Positions 18,051 through 26,137 of a DNA stretch of 64,000 bases are shown here, one piece after another (position 1 is the stretch's first letter; each line of letters begins with the position of its first letter). The notes under the pieces were generated by a model. The model did no database searches, was not told where the DNA came from, and saw nothing but the letters and a program-made list of their open reading frames with translations. The DNA comes from JBBSNV01 sp964458605. GTDB lineage: Bacteria; Pseudomonadota; Alphaproteobacteria; Reyranellales; JAQSWP01. The DNA lies in the NCBI GenBank assembly GCA_964458605.1, contig CAYWLS010000001.1, forward strand, positions 372,001 through 436,000, in the 5' to 3' direction. The translations under genes and the position numbers were made by a program.

Positions 18051-19196
18051 TCAGGTGCCGGCGCGCAGGTCGCGTCGAGTCTCCGGCGCGCGCAGGCCCG
18101 CCTGCTTCAGCAGGGGCAGCACGCGCTGGCCGAAAAACTCCAGTTCCGGCGCGAAATCGAAGAAGCAGATCTGGATGCCATCGCAGCCGGCCTGCTGCAG
18201 CGCCACGCAGCGCTCGGCGACCTGCTGCGGGGTGCCGATGATCTGGATGTTGCCGCCGGCGACGCGCTGGCCTCGCGCATGGCCGCGCCACGACTGGGCG
18301 CTGGCGCTCTGTAGGCGGCCGAACAGCCGGTCGACCGCTTCGCTGTCCTCATGCGCCACGATGCCGTCGTAGACGGCGCGCGCTTCCTTCTCGGTTTCGC
18401 GGCAGATGATCAGCGGATTGATGATGGTGCGCACCGTGCGACCGTGCTTGCGGGCAAAGCTCTTGACCTTGGCGTTGTGCTCGGGCAAAGCGCCCAGCGC
18501 GGCGTCGATGTCGGCGCCGGCAGGGCTGGTAATGAACACCAGGTCCGCGTACTTGCCGGCGTAGTCCAGCCCGGCCGTCGAGGAGACGGCGCTCACCATG
18601 ATCGGCCGACCGTTGACGGGACGAGGCGAAACGAAGGCATCCTGCATCTTCCAGGTCGGACCCTGGGAACTGATATTGCTATCGGACCGCCAGAGCGTTT
18701 CCATCGCGTCGGTGAACTCTGCCGCCATGCGATAGCGCTCGTCGTGCTCGATCGGCGCCATGCCGAACATGGTGAATTCGTCCGGCGCGAAGCCCGTCAC
18801 CACATTCAGGCCCCAGCGCCCCTTGGCGATGTGGTCCATGGTGGCGCCGAACTTGGCGACGTGCAGCGGATGCAAGGGACCGTAAAGGATGTGCAAGGTG
18901 GAGATGATGATCAGCCGCTTGGTGATGGCGCTGAGTCCGGCGGCGACGATGAAGGCGTCGAGCGACTGCGCACGGTAGTGCGTCCTGCCGCCGTAGCCGT
19001 CCGCGCCCAGCCATTGCGCCTGGCCGAACACCAGGTCGAAACCCAGTTCTTCGCAGCGCCGCGTCAGCGCGGCATTGTAGTCGAACGACCAATCCGTGCC
19101 CCGCGGCTCCAGCGAGGGACTCCAGCCGCCGCTCTGAATCGGCAGGAACAGACCTAGCATCAGTTTGTTGCGCGTGGCGTCGGCCAGCGGGGTCAT
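18051..19196 (-). CDS. LLM-class flavin-dependent monooxygenase, SfnG/RutA-like
   Basis: A 381-residue FMNH2-dependent monooxygenase. The start at 19196 (MTPLADATRN) is chosen for the GGAAGG site 10 bp upstream and because the family domain begins directly at LMLGLFLPIQSGGWSPS. Other motifs are QAQWLGADGYGG, IAKGRWGLNVVTGFAPDE, HDERYRMAAEF and the C-terminal AGCDGIQICFFDFAPE. It is the third member of the paralogue group with 6529 and 10949. It leads the minus-strand Pot-type transporter operon and is divergent from the IclR regulator, with a 300-bp shared promoter region. Confidence 0.88.
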   Translation of the reverse strand: MTPLADATRNKLMLGLFLPIQSGGWSPSLEPRGTDWSFDYNAALTRRCEELGFDLVFGQAQWLGADGYGGRTHYRAQSLDAFIVAAGLSAITKRLIIISTLHILYGPLHPLHVAKFGATMDHIAKGRWGLNVVTGFAPDEFTMFGMAPIEHDERYRMAAEFTDAMETLWRSDSNISSQGPTWKMQDAFVSPRPVNGRPIMVSAVSSTAGLDYAGKYADLVFITSPAGADIDAALGALPEHNAKVKSFARKHGRTVRTIINPLIICRETEKEARAVYDGIVAHEDSEAVDRLFGRLQSASAQSWRGHARGQRVAGGNIQIIGTPQQVAERCVALQQAGCDGIQICFFDFAPELEFFGQRVLPLLKQAGLRAPETRRDLRAGT

Positions 19197-19496
19197 CGTT
19201 GTTGTTCCTTCCTTTCGACCATTTGGCACAAATATTATTCCCAGTTCAAGGTCAAAAAATGCCATAGAATGGGATAACTGTTGCCGCACGGCAGGACCAG
19301 TTGACTGAAAACAAGGCGTTGCCATGCCGTTTCGGACAGGTTGCCGCTCTCCGGGTTCCGCCGTGGCGCCCGGTGTCGAGCCGCAGGTCGGAGGAAATCG
19401 CATGCCGCGGCGCGAGCGACTGCCCACAACCAAGTGGCGCAAAAGCCTAGCAAGTCGAGAAATAGCTGCTAATAATCACCGGGAGTTGTTCATCGC
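19197..19496. promoter_or_regulatory. Divergent promoter region between the monooxygenase/Pot operon and the IclR gene
   Basis: No gene is visible in these 300 bp. Near the monooxygenase start there are two copies of the ATTATTCCCA/AGTTATCCCA half-site in opposite orientation (19234-19243 on +, 19270-19279 on -). The rest, about 19300-19440, is GC-rich with nothing recognised. Divergence of an IclR gene from its target operon with shared operators is typical of the family. Confidence 0.55.
19234..19279. promoter_or_regulatory. Pair of inverted ATWATCCCA-type half-sites
   Basis: ATTATTCCCA on the + strand (19234-19243) and AGTTATCCCA on the - strand (19270-19279) face each other with 26 bp between them. 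They match the right half of the 4639-4656 palindrome. They lie 38-83 bp upstream of the monooxygenase start at 19196, where a repressor or activator could act. Confidence 0.4.
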
Positions 19497-20420
19497 ATGA
19501 GGACGTCTGTGCGCAAGACCGGGGCCAAGCGGCAGAAATCCGAAAGCAGGACGGACGCTGCCAATTCCCCCGCCAGCGCCAAGCTGGCGAGCACCAAGGT
19601 CGCCAAATTCGACGCCTTCGGCCGCGAGGGCGAGGAGACCAGGCAGGACACGGGGCTGCTGCAGCGCGGCTTTGCGATGATCGAGGCGCTGGTCAAGGAA
19701 GAGCGTCCGCTGACCTCGGCCGAGATCGCCGAGCTGGTCGGTCTCAATTCAAGCACCACGCATCGGCTGCTGCAGACGCTGATCCAGATCGGCTATGTCT
19801 GGCGCGATCAGGCCAAGCGCTATTATCCCACGGCGCGGGCGTTGTTCCCCACCAGCCTGTACCATCCGCTGAACGGCCTGCGCCGCGCCGCTTCGGAGGA
19901 ATTGCGCAGCCTGCGCCAGACCTTCGGCTTCACCACCGCCTTGCAGATTTTCCTGGGTTACAAGCGGGTGGTGCTGGAGATCATGCTGGGCAGCGAGAAC
20001 TTCTCGCCCTATTTCCAGACCGAAGTTACCGCCCCGATCTATGCCACCGCATCGGGCAAGCTGTTGCTGGCCAATCTCAGCGACGCCGAACGCGACTACG
20101 TGCTGGGTTCGGAACCTTACAAGTCGCACGCCTCGCGAACCCTGATGACGCGCGCCGAGCTGGAACGGGAGGTCAAGGAAGCGGTCGACCGGGGCTATTC
20201 GGTTACGCTCGACGAGATGCTGCAGGGACTGGCGGCGGTGGCGGCGCCGATCTGGTTGTCGCCGCGCCGCATGATGGGAGCGGTGGTGATCTCCGGCCCC
20301 AGCAAGTATTTCGACGAAGAGGCGGTCAAGCAGATCTCGACCGCGGCGATGCGTTCGGCCGAGCTGTTTTCGTTCGCTTCGCCCGATATCCGCGCGGTTT
20401 CCCGTTTCCTGGGCTATTGA
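19497..20420 (+). CDS. IclR-family transcriptional regulator
   Basis: A 307-residue regulator. After a basic, low-complexity N-terminal tail of about 50 residues comes the winged helix-turn-helix (RGFAMIEALVKEERPLTSAE and AELVGLNSSTTHRLLQTLIQ, about residues 58-100), then the IclR effector domain with TAPIYATASGKLLLANL and YSVTLDEMLQGLAAVAAPIW. The ribosome site is GGGAG before ATG 19497. It is divergent from the monooxygenase/Pot operon and upstream of the DszC-like operon. It probably controls both, and perhaps the 4540-4905 promoters, through the ATWATCCCA elements. Confidence 0.9.
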   Translation: MRTSVRKTGAKRQKSESRTDAANSPASAKLASTKVAKFDAFGREGEETRQDTGLLQRGFAMIEALVKEERPLTSAEIAELVGLNSSTTHRLLQTLIQIGYVWRDQAKRYYPTARALFPTSLYHPLNGLRRAASEELRSLRQTFGFTTALQIFLGYKRVVLEIMLGSENFSPYFQTEVTAPIYATASGKLLLANLSDAERDYVLGSEPYKSHASRTLMTRAELEREVKEAVDRGYSVTLDEMLQGLAAVAAPIWLSPRRMMGAVVISGPSKYFDEEAVKQISTAAMRSAELFSFASPDIRAVSRFLGY

Positions 20421-20527
20421 GGCCGGCTCCGCCCCGCCGACGATCGGCGGTGTCGGGCGCCGCCGCGAGACGGCGCTGCAACCGATGGCTGCGCGCGCGT
20501 CGCGCGTCCTTTTCCTGCCAGTAAAAT

Positions 20528-20574
20528 AATTATCCCAAAAAATGATCAATTCGACGGTTCCATTTGGGATCATT
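20528..20574. promoter_or_regulatory. Inverted ATCCCAAA/TTTGGGAT pair upstream of the DszC-like gene
   Basis: AATTATCCCA (20528-20537, +) and AATGATCCCA (20565-20574, -) are inverted, with perfect 8-bp arms ATCCCAAA and TTTGGGAT at 20532-20539 and 20563-20570. The pair ends 39 bp before the start codon at 20614. The same half-site occurs at 4639-4656, 4807-4822 and 19234-19279, so this is a candidate IclR operator for the operon 20614-25570. Confidence 0.45.
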
Positions 20575-20613
20575 GCATGCAAAGATCGCCGCCAACAACG
20601 AACGGAGGAACGC

Positions 20614-21840
20614 ATGCAGGCCGGAACGGCGGAGACGCAACGCCCCGCCGCCACTTTCACTGGCGCGGCCCTGGTGGCCAATGCCGCCGAGCTGGGGCGC
20701 GAACTGGCCAAGGGCGCCATCCAGCGCGATCATGACCGAATTCTGCCGATTGCCGAGGCCCGTCGCCTGCGCGCCCTGGGCATCCAGACCGCGCGCGTGC
20801 CCAAGCGCTACGGCGGCCCCGAGGCGCGCTTCGTCGAGTTTGCCCAGATCATGATGCATCTGGGCGAGGGCGATCCCAATCTGGCCCAGATGCTGCAGCC
20901 CCATTTCGTCCTGATGGACTGGCTGGCGATCGACGGCAGCGAGACGCAGCGCCGCCGCTACTACGGCGACGTCATGAATGGCGCGATCATTTCCAACGCC
21001 TTCGCCGAGCGCGCCGGCAAGACGCCCGGCGATTTCCGCAGTCTGCTGAGCCGCCATGGCGCGGGCTATAGGCTGAACGGCACCAAGTTCTACGCCACGG
21101 GCAGCATGATCGCCGACCAGCTCTATGTGCTGTGCCGCCTGGAAGACGGCGCGCATGTCGTGGCGATCGCGCCGGCCAACCGGCCCGGCATCGAGATCAT
21201 CGACGACTGGGACGGCATGGGACAGCGCACCACCGGCTCGGGCACCGTCAAGCTGGTCGATGTCGAGGTGGCGGAAGACGAGGTCATGCGACTGTCGGTG
21301 TTCGACAAGGTGCGCAGCTATTTGGGCGCCGCCTCGCAGATTTCCCACGCGGCAATCGATGCGGGCATTGCTCTGGCGGCATTGCATGACGGCGTCGAAT
21401 ACGGCCGCACCAAGGCCCGGCCGGTGGCCGAAAGCGGCGTCGAACGCGCCAGCGACGATCCTTACGTCATGCAGGCGGTGGGCGAGATGGCGGTGATGGC
21501 GCACGGCGCCGAAGCGACGGTGTTGCGCGGCGCCCGCATCCTCGACGAGGTCATGGCCGAGCGCGACCGGCTGTCGGGCGAGGCGCTGGATCGCGCCTAT
21601 GCCCGCGCCTCGATCGCCGTGGCCGAGGCCAAGGCGGCGGCCAACGACGCCAGCATCCGGGTCGGCGAGATGCTGTTCCGCGTCGCCGGTGCCTCGGCGA
21701 CCTTGCGCAAATACGGTCTCGACCGCCACTGGCGCAACGCCCGGACCCACACCACGCACGATCCGGTGGCTTACAAGTATCGTGCCATCGGCGACTACAT
21801 GCTGAACGATCGGCTGCCGCCGATCTCGACCAAGATTTGA
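20614..21840 (+). CDS. Acyl-CoA dehydrogenase-fold flavin monooxygenase, DszC/SfnB-like
   Basis: A 408-residue protein of the acyl-CoA dehydrogenase superfamily, in the branch used as FMN-dependent oxygenases (DszC, SfnB, HpaH-like). Segments include the N-terminal LRALGIQTARVPKRYGGPEA, GAIISNAFAERAGKTP, YRLNGTKFYATGSMIADQLY and the C-terminal RTHTTHDPVAYKYRAIGDYM. The typical catalytic glutamate of true acyl-CoA dehydrogenases is not evident. The start at ATG 20614 has GGAGGAA upstream; an ATG at 20542 in the same frame lies inside the operator region and is rejected. A flavin reductase and an LLM monooxygenase follow, as in dsz/sfn-type clusters. Confidence 0.85.
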   Translation: MQAGTAETQRPAATFTGAALVANAAELGRELAKGAIQRDHDRILPIAEARRLRALGIQTARVPKRYGGPEARFVEFAQIMMHLGEGDPNLAQMLQPHFVLMDWLAIDGSETQRRRYYGDVMNGAIISNAFAERAGKTPGDFRSLLSRHGAGYRLNGTKFYATGSMIADQLYVLCRLEDGAHVVAIAPANRPGIEIIDDWDGMGQRTTGSGTVKLVDVEVAEDEVMRLSVFDKVRSYLGAASQISHAAIDAGIALAALHDGVEYGRTKARPVAESGVERASDDPYVMQAVGEMAVMAHGAEATVLRGARILDEVMAERDRLSGEALDRAYARASIAVAEAKAAANDASIRVGEMLFRVAGASATLRKYGLDRHWRNARTHTTHDPVAYKYRAIGDYMLNDRLPPISTKI

Positions 21841-21847
21841 GCCGGCG

Positions 21848-22393
21848 ATGTCGGTCGCGATCACTACTGTGACGACGACGGAACTGGTTCCACTGGTCGA
21901 CGCCGCTCACTTCCGGCAGTTCGCAGGTCGCTTCGCCACCGGCGTCGCGATCATCGCCAGTTGCGACGGCAAGGGCGAGTACAAGGGGCTGGTGGTGAAT
22001 TCCGTCACTGCCCTGTCGCTGGACCCGCCGCTCTACCTCGTCTGTCTCGACAAGAAGTCGAACACCCTGCAGGCGATCAACGAGAGCGGCGTGTTCTCGA
22101 TCAACTTCCTCAACGACAAGCAGATCGACATCAGCAAGCACTTCGCGTCCAAGACGCCCGACAAGTTCGCCACCATGAAGGTACGCTGCGGTCCACAGGG
22201 CGCGCCGCTGATCGAGGGTGCGCTGGCGGCCTGCGAATGCCGGCTGGTCAGCATGTATCCGGGCGGCGACCACGAGATCGTGGTCGGGGCGATCGACCAG
22301 GTGATGATCGGCGAGGGCAATCCATTGCTGTTCTATCGCGGCGCCTACGGCACCTGGCCCGACGCCGAGCAAATTGCGGGAGGCAAGCCATGA
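21848..22393 (+). CDS. Flavin reductase (FMN reductase, HpaC/DszD-like)
   Basis: A 181-residue flavin reductase-like protein with the split-barrel FMN-binding fold. It has FRQFAGRFATGVAIIAS, the YKGLVVNSVTALSLDPPLYL flavin-binding block and FSINFLNDKQ. Such enzymes use NAD(P)H to make free FMNH2 for two-component monooxygenases. It starts 7 bp after the DszC-like gene and overlaps the following LLM gene by 4 bp (ATGA). It is therefore the likely reduced-flavin source for both and possibly for the other LLM enzymes in the region. Confidence 0.9.
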   Translation: MSVAITTVTTTELVPLVDAAHFRQFAGRFATGVAIIASCDGKGEYKGLVVNSVTALSLDPPLYLVCLDKKSNTLQAINESGVFSINFLNDKQIDISKHFASKTPDKFATMKVRCGPQGAPLIEGALAACECRLVSMYPGGDHEIVVGAIDQVMIGEGNPLLFYRGAYGTWPDAEQIAGGKP

Positions 22394-23529
22394 GCCTGCG
22401 TGTCGGTCTGTTCTATCCCAACAGCAAGAGCGTCCATACCATGTCGCCGGCGGTGACGGCCAAGGTGCCGGACCTGTTGAGCTACGACACGCACGTCGCC
22501 CTGTCCCAGGCGGCCGAAAGTTCGGGCTACGACTACGCCTTCATGGCCGATGCCTGGGGCTCGATGGGTCCGCATTCGCGCGCCATGGACTACATGGATC
22601 CGGCCCTGGTGACGCCGATGCTGGCCAACGTCATCCTGGCCTCCACCAAGCATCTGCGCTGCATCACCACCATCCACACCACCTTTTTCCACCCACTCCT
22701 GGTTGCCCGCATCGGCGGCATGCTCGACGCCATGAGCGGCGGGCGTTGGGGCATCAATATCGTCACCGGCAGCGGCTTCGGGGAAAATCTCGACCAGCGC
22801 CTGTTCGGCAATCTCAGCCCGGAGCAGCGCTACGAGCGTGCCGGCGAGATGATGGATATCCTCAAGAAGGTGTGGTCCAGCGACGGCGAGATCAAGCATC
22901 AGGGCAAGTATTTCGACATGGATGGCTGGCTGGTCGGGCCGCATCCGGTGCAGAAGCCGCTGCCGCTGATCGTCAGCGCGGGCGCTTCCGACGCCGGCCG
23001 CGAATTCGCCGGACACTACGGCGACTACATCTTCATGCCCGGCCGCACGCCCCTGGAGGAACTGCAGAAGCGCCTGGCCGACATCAAGCGGGTCGCGGTC
23101 GCCCACGGCCGACCGGCCGATGCGGTCAAGCTGCAGATGCATGTTTCGGTGGTGGTGCGAGAGACCAAGAAGGAGGCCCAGGAATATTCCGACTGGATCG
23201 CCAGCACGGTCGATCTGCAGGGCGTGGCGGAATATCTCAACAGCGTGCGCAGCGGCATCTCCACCTACGACGATATCTATCGGTCGCTGGGCGAGTTGCA
23301 GATGCGGCAGGTCGGTTCGGTGGCCGGCGCGCGCAAGATCCACGGCAGCGCCGACGAGGTCGCCGACCATATCGAGATGCTGCAGAACAAGTTCGGCTGC
23401 GACGGCATTGCCGTCACCCTTCCGGTATGGAGCCCCGACGAGGTGAAGAATTTCGCCGACCTCGTGCTGCCGCGGCTCCAGGCCAAGGGCATCTGGTCGG
23501 CGCCCGAGACGCGCGGCTACGGCTGGTAG
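22390..23529 (+). CDS. LLM-class flavin-dependent oxidoreductase
   Basis: A 379-residue FMNH2-dependent monooxygenase, coupled to the flavin reductase by an ATGA overlap. Motifs are LRVGLFYPNSKSVHTM, MSGGRWGINIVTGSGFGE, EQRYERAGEMMDILKKVW, and the C-terminal FGCDGIAVTLPVWSPDEV ending in RGYGW. It is paralogous to 1926-3080. With the DszC-like protein and the reductase it makes a complete two-component oxygenase module. Confidence 0.9.
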   Translation: MSLRVGLFYPNSKSVHTMSPAVTAKVPDLLSYDTHVALSQAAESSGYDYAFMADAWGSMGPHSRAMDYMDPALVTPMLANVILASTKHLRCITTIHTTFFHPLLVARIGGMLDAMSGGRWGINIVTGSGFGENLDQRLFGNLSPEQRYERAGEMMDILKKVWSSDGEIKHQGKYFDMDGWLVGPHPVQKPLPLIVSAGASDAGREFAGHYGDYIFMPGRTPLEELQKRLADIKRVAVAHGRPADAVKLQMHVSVVVRETKKEAQEYSDWIASTVDLQGVAEYLNSVRSGISTYDDIYRSLGELQMRQVGSVAGARKIHGSADEVADHIEMLQNKFGCDGIAVTLPVWSPDEVKNFADLVLPRLQAKGIWSAPETRGYGW

Positions 23530-23575
23530 CTCGCCGAGCCCCTGCCGATACGACGAATAGTGAGAAGAGAGAGAA

Positions 23576-24355
23576 ATGCGCGGTGAGTTTTCCGACAAGG
23601 TGATTTGGGTGGTGGGCGCCTCGGGCGGTCTGGGCAGCGTCGCGGCGCGGGCATTTCTCAAAGCCGACGGCAAGGTCGCGCTCTCGGGCCGCAGCGAGCC
23701 CAAGTTGCGCAAGGCGTTGAACGGCGGCGATCAGAGCCGGTCGCTGCTGCTGCCGATCGACATCACGCGCGAGAGCGAAGTCAAACAGGCCGCGACCGAA
23801 ATCGTCGCCCGCTTCGGGCGGATCGACGTACTGGTCAACAGCACCTCGGTCTCGACCTTCGGCGATTTCCTGCAGCTAACCGACGAGATGTGGCGCGAGG
23901 TCTACGAGGCCAAGCTGTTCGCCTATGCCCGCACCATGCGGGCGGCCATTCCTCACATGCTGGAGCAGCAGAGCGGCGCGATCGTCAACGTTTCGGGTTC
24001 GGGCGGCAAATACCCGAATTTCCCGTCGCATGTCGCCGGTTCCTCGGGCAATGCCGCCGTCAATCTGGCGACCAAGGCGGTGGGCGATCTTTATGCCAGC
24101 CAGGGCATCCGCGCCAATTGCGTGGCGCCCGGCCCGATCAAGTCGCCGCGGCTGGACAGCATCGCCGCCGCCAACGACGCGCTGAAGCTGCGCGCGCCGG
24201 GCCAGTGGTCGGCCGGCAGCAAGGAGCCGCAGGCCCGCCCGCCGGGCGAGGCGCGCGACATCGCCGACGCGATATTGTATCTGGCGTCGGACCGCGCCCG
24301 GCACGTCAATGGGATTGTCTTGACTGTGGACGGCGGGGCGACGCCAACTACGTAA
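23576..24355 (+). CDS. SDR-family protein lacking the catalytic Tyr and Lys
   Basis: A 259-residue short-chain dehydrogenase/reductase-fold protein. The Rossmann motif GASGGLG (residues 14-20) and the structural N89 region (VLVNSTSVS) are normal, and the C-terminal NGIVLTVDGGA is typical. Counting back from GIRANCVAPG, the YxxxK active-site positions are G155 and N159 (in AGSSGNAAV). Both the proton-donor tyrosine and the lysine are therefore missing while the serine (S140) remains. It may bind NAD(P) and ligand without classical dehydrogenase chemistry, or catalyse something else. GAGAGAGA upstream serves as ribosome site. Confidence 0.8.
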   Translation: MRGEFSDKVIWVVGASGGLGSVAARAFLKADGKVALSGRSEPKLRKALNGGDQSRSLLLPIDITRESEVKQAATEIVARFGRIDVLVNSTSVSTFGDFLQLTDEMWREVYEAKLFAYARTMRAAIPHMLEQQSGAIVNVSGSGGKYPNFPSHVAGSSGNAAVNLATKAVGDLYASQGIRANCVAPGPIKSPRLDSIAAANDALKLRAPGQWSAGSKEPQARPPGEARDIADAILYLASDRARHVNGIVLTVDGGATPTT

Positions 24356-24403
24356 GGTTTCACGCGCCGGGCCATGCGCCGGCCGCCCCAGCAGGAGTTC
24401 ACG

Positions 24404-25570
24404 ATGGATTTCGGCCTCAACGAGGAACAGCAGCAGATTCGCGACAGCGTGCTGAAGCTTTGCGCGCAGTTCGACGACAAGTACTGGCTGGAGAAGGACA
24501 AGAACGGCGGCTTTCCCAACGATTTCTACAAGGCCATGGCCGATGCGGGGTGGCTCGGCATTGCCATGCCCGAGGAGTACGGCGGTGCCGGCCTGGGCAT
24601 CACCGAAGCGGCGGTGGTCATGCAGGCGGTGGCCGAATCCGGCGCCGCGCTGTCCGGCGCGTCGGCGATCCATCTCAACGTCTTCGGGCCCAACCCGATC
24701 GTGGTGTTCGGCACCCAGGAGCAGAAGGAGCGCATGCTGCCCGGCATCATCGCGGGCAAGATCAAGGGCTGCTTCGCCGTGACCGAGCCCAATGCCGGCC
24801 TCAACACCACCAGCCTGGAAACCCGGGCCGAGAAGTCGGGCAACGGATACGTCGTGCACGGCAAGAAGGTGTGGACCACCACGGCCCAGGTCGCCGACAA
24901 GATGCTGCTGATCGCGCGCACCACGCCCAAGGACCAGTGCAAGAAGCCGACCGATGGGTTGTCGCTGTTCTATACCGACTTCGACCGCAAATACATCGAA
25001 GTGCGCGAGATCGAGAAGATGGGCCGCAAGGCGGTCGACACCAACCAGGTGTTCATCGACGGGCTGAAGGTGCCGCTCGAGGATCGCATCGGCGAGGAAG
25101 GCAAGGGCTTCCACTACCTGCTGCACGGGCTCAATCCCGAGCGCGTTCTGATCGGCGCCGAGGCGGTCGGTGTAGGCAAGGTGGCGCTCAAGAAGGCGAC
25201 GCAATACGCCAAGGAACGTATCGTGTTCGGCCGTCCGATCGGCCAGAACCAGGGCATCCAGCACCCGCTGGCGGAAAGCTGGATGGAACTGGAAGCGGCC
25301 AACCTGATGGTGTTCAAGGCCGCCTGGATGTACGACAACAAGATGGATTGCGGTCCGGAGGCCAATGCCGCGAAATACCTCGCGGCCGAAGCGGGCTTCA
25401 ATGCCTGCCAGCGCGCCGTGATGACCCACGGCGGCTACGGCTATGCCAAGGAATTCCACGTCGAGCGCTACATGCGCGAGATCATGATCGCCCGCATTGC
25501 GCCGGTCAGCCCCCAGCTCATCCTGTGCCATATCGCTGAGAAGGCGTTGGGGCTGCCGAAGTCCTACTAG
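24404..25570 (+). CDS. Acyl-CoA dehydrogenase
   Basis: A 388-residue FAD-dependent acyl-CoA dehydrogenase. The start is ATG 24404 (MDFGLNEEQQ), preceded by CAGGAG. Motifs are WLGIAMPEEYGGAGLG, GCFAVTEPNAGLNTT, RKAVDTNQVFIDGL, FGRPIGQNQGIQHPLAE and a C-terminal THGGYGYAKEFHVERYMRE carrying the region of the usual R-E-I contact. It would oxidise an acyl-CoA made downstream of the oxygenase steps. It is the last gene before a strong terminator. Confidence 0.9.
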   Translation: MDFGLNEEQQQIRDSVLKLCAQFDDKYWLEKDKNGGFPNDFYKAMADAGWLGIAMPEEYGGAGLGITEAAVVMQAVAESGAALSGASAIHLNVFGPNPIVVFGTQEQKERMLPGIIAGKIKGCFAVTEPNAGLNTTSLETRAEKSGNGYVVHGKKVWTTTAQVADKMLLIARTTPKDQCKKPTDGLSLFYTDFDRKYIEVREIEKMGRKAVDTNQVFIDGLKVPLEDRIGEEGKGFHYLLHGLNPERVLIGAEAVGVGKVALKKATQYAKERIVFGRPIGQNQGIQHPLAESWMELEAANLMVFKAAWMYDNKMDCGPEANAAKYLAAEAGFNACQRAVMTHGGYGYAKEFHVERYMREIMIARIAPVSPQLILCHIAEKALGLPKSY

Positions 25571-25585
25571 CGCGGACAGAAAATG

Positions 25586-25622
25586 AAAAGGCCGGATCGG
25601 TCCTGAACGATCCGGCCTTTTT
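25586..25622 (+). terminator. Bidirectional rho-independent terminator
   Basis: AAAAGGCCGGATCG pairs perfectly with CGATCCGGCCTTTT around an 8-base loop. The A-run on one side and the T-run on the other let it work in both directions. It separates the + strand operon ending at 25570 from the convergent small secreted-protein gene ending at 25652. Confidence 0.9.
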
Positions 25623-25651
25623 CGCAATGAAAATTTGCAATATCGCGAAAA

Positions 25652-25915
25652 CTACTTACCTTTGGCCAGGTCGATCGCCTTGTTGAGATGGGTCACGCAG
25701 TTGACCGATTGGGCGCGCGAACGGGATTCCTTGGCCATGTCCATTTCCTTCATGGCCATGGTCTTGTTGTCGCCGTCGGCCATCTTGGCAATGGCAGTAT
25801 TGGTATTCATGAAGTTGGCGTCGGTGCAGTCGGCCTGGGCCGCGTTCTCCGCATAGGCGCTGCTCGCGGCCACGAAACCGATCAACGCCACCGAACAAAG
25901 CAATCCCTTGAGCAT
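25652..25915 (-). CDS. Small secreted protein, unknown function (87 aa)
   Basis: The protein begins with a clear signal peptide (MLKGLLCSVALIGFVAASSA, cleavage near YAEN). The mature part is about 64 residues with two cysteines (ADCTDANF and VNCVTHLNK), which could form a disulfide. A methionine-rich central stretch follows NKTM (MAMKEMDMAKE). The convergent terminator at 25586-25622 ends the transcript. Similar small proteins occur in Rhizobiales-type genomes as far as I recall; no function is known to me. Confidence 0.75.
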   Translation of the reverse strand: MLKGLLCSVALIGFVAASSAYAENAAQADCTDANFMNTNTAIAKMADGDNKTMAMKEMDMAKESRSRAQSVNCVTHLNKAIDLAKGK

Positions 25916-26137
25916 TCAGCTTCCCTTCGTGAAGAAGCGGCGTCTAGCGCGCCGCCAAGCATTTAAGGAATTACGCCGTTTTTGCTGGCTTGAAAAGTAA
26001 TATTGTTGTGCCCGGGCGGGGGCTTGGCCTGTCCCGCGCCCCGATCGTCAGGTCGCCGCAGCGGTCCGTCGCCGGACCGCAAGGCGGTCTGGGGCGGTTC
26101 GAATCGAGGCTATCCGCGGGTCGTGGAGAGGGCTGCC

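Noticed and set aside
20437..20453. A terminator after the IclR gene (CCGCCG/CGGCGG stem)
   Set aside because: The stem is only 6 bp with no T-run and lies in GC-rich sequence where such matches arise by chance.
20542..20613. An N-terminal extension of the DszC-like protein from an in-frame ATG at 20542
   Set aside because: The extension overlaps the ATCCCAAA/TTTGGGAT operator candidate and has no family similarity; ATG 20614 has GGAGGAA at good spacing.
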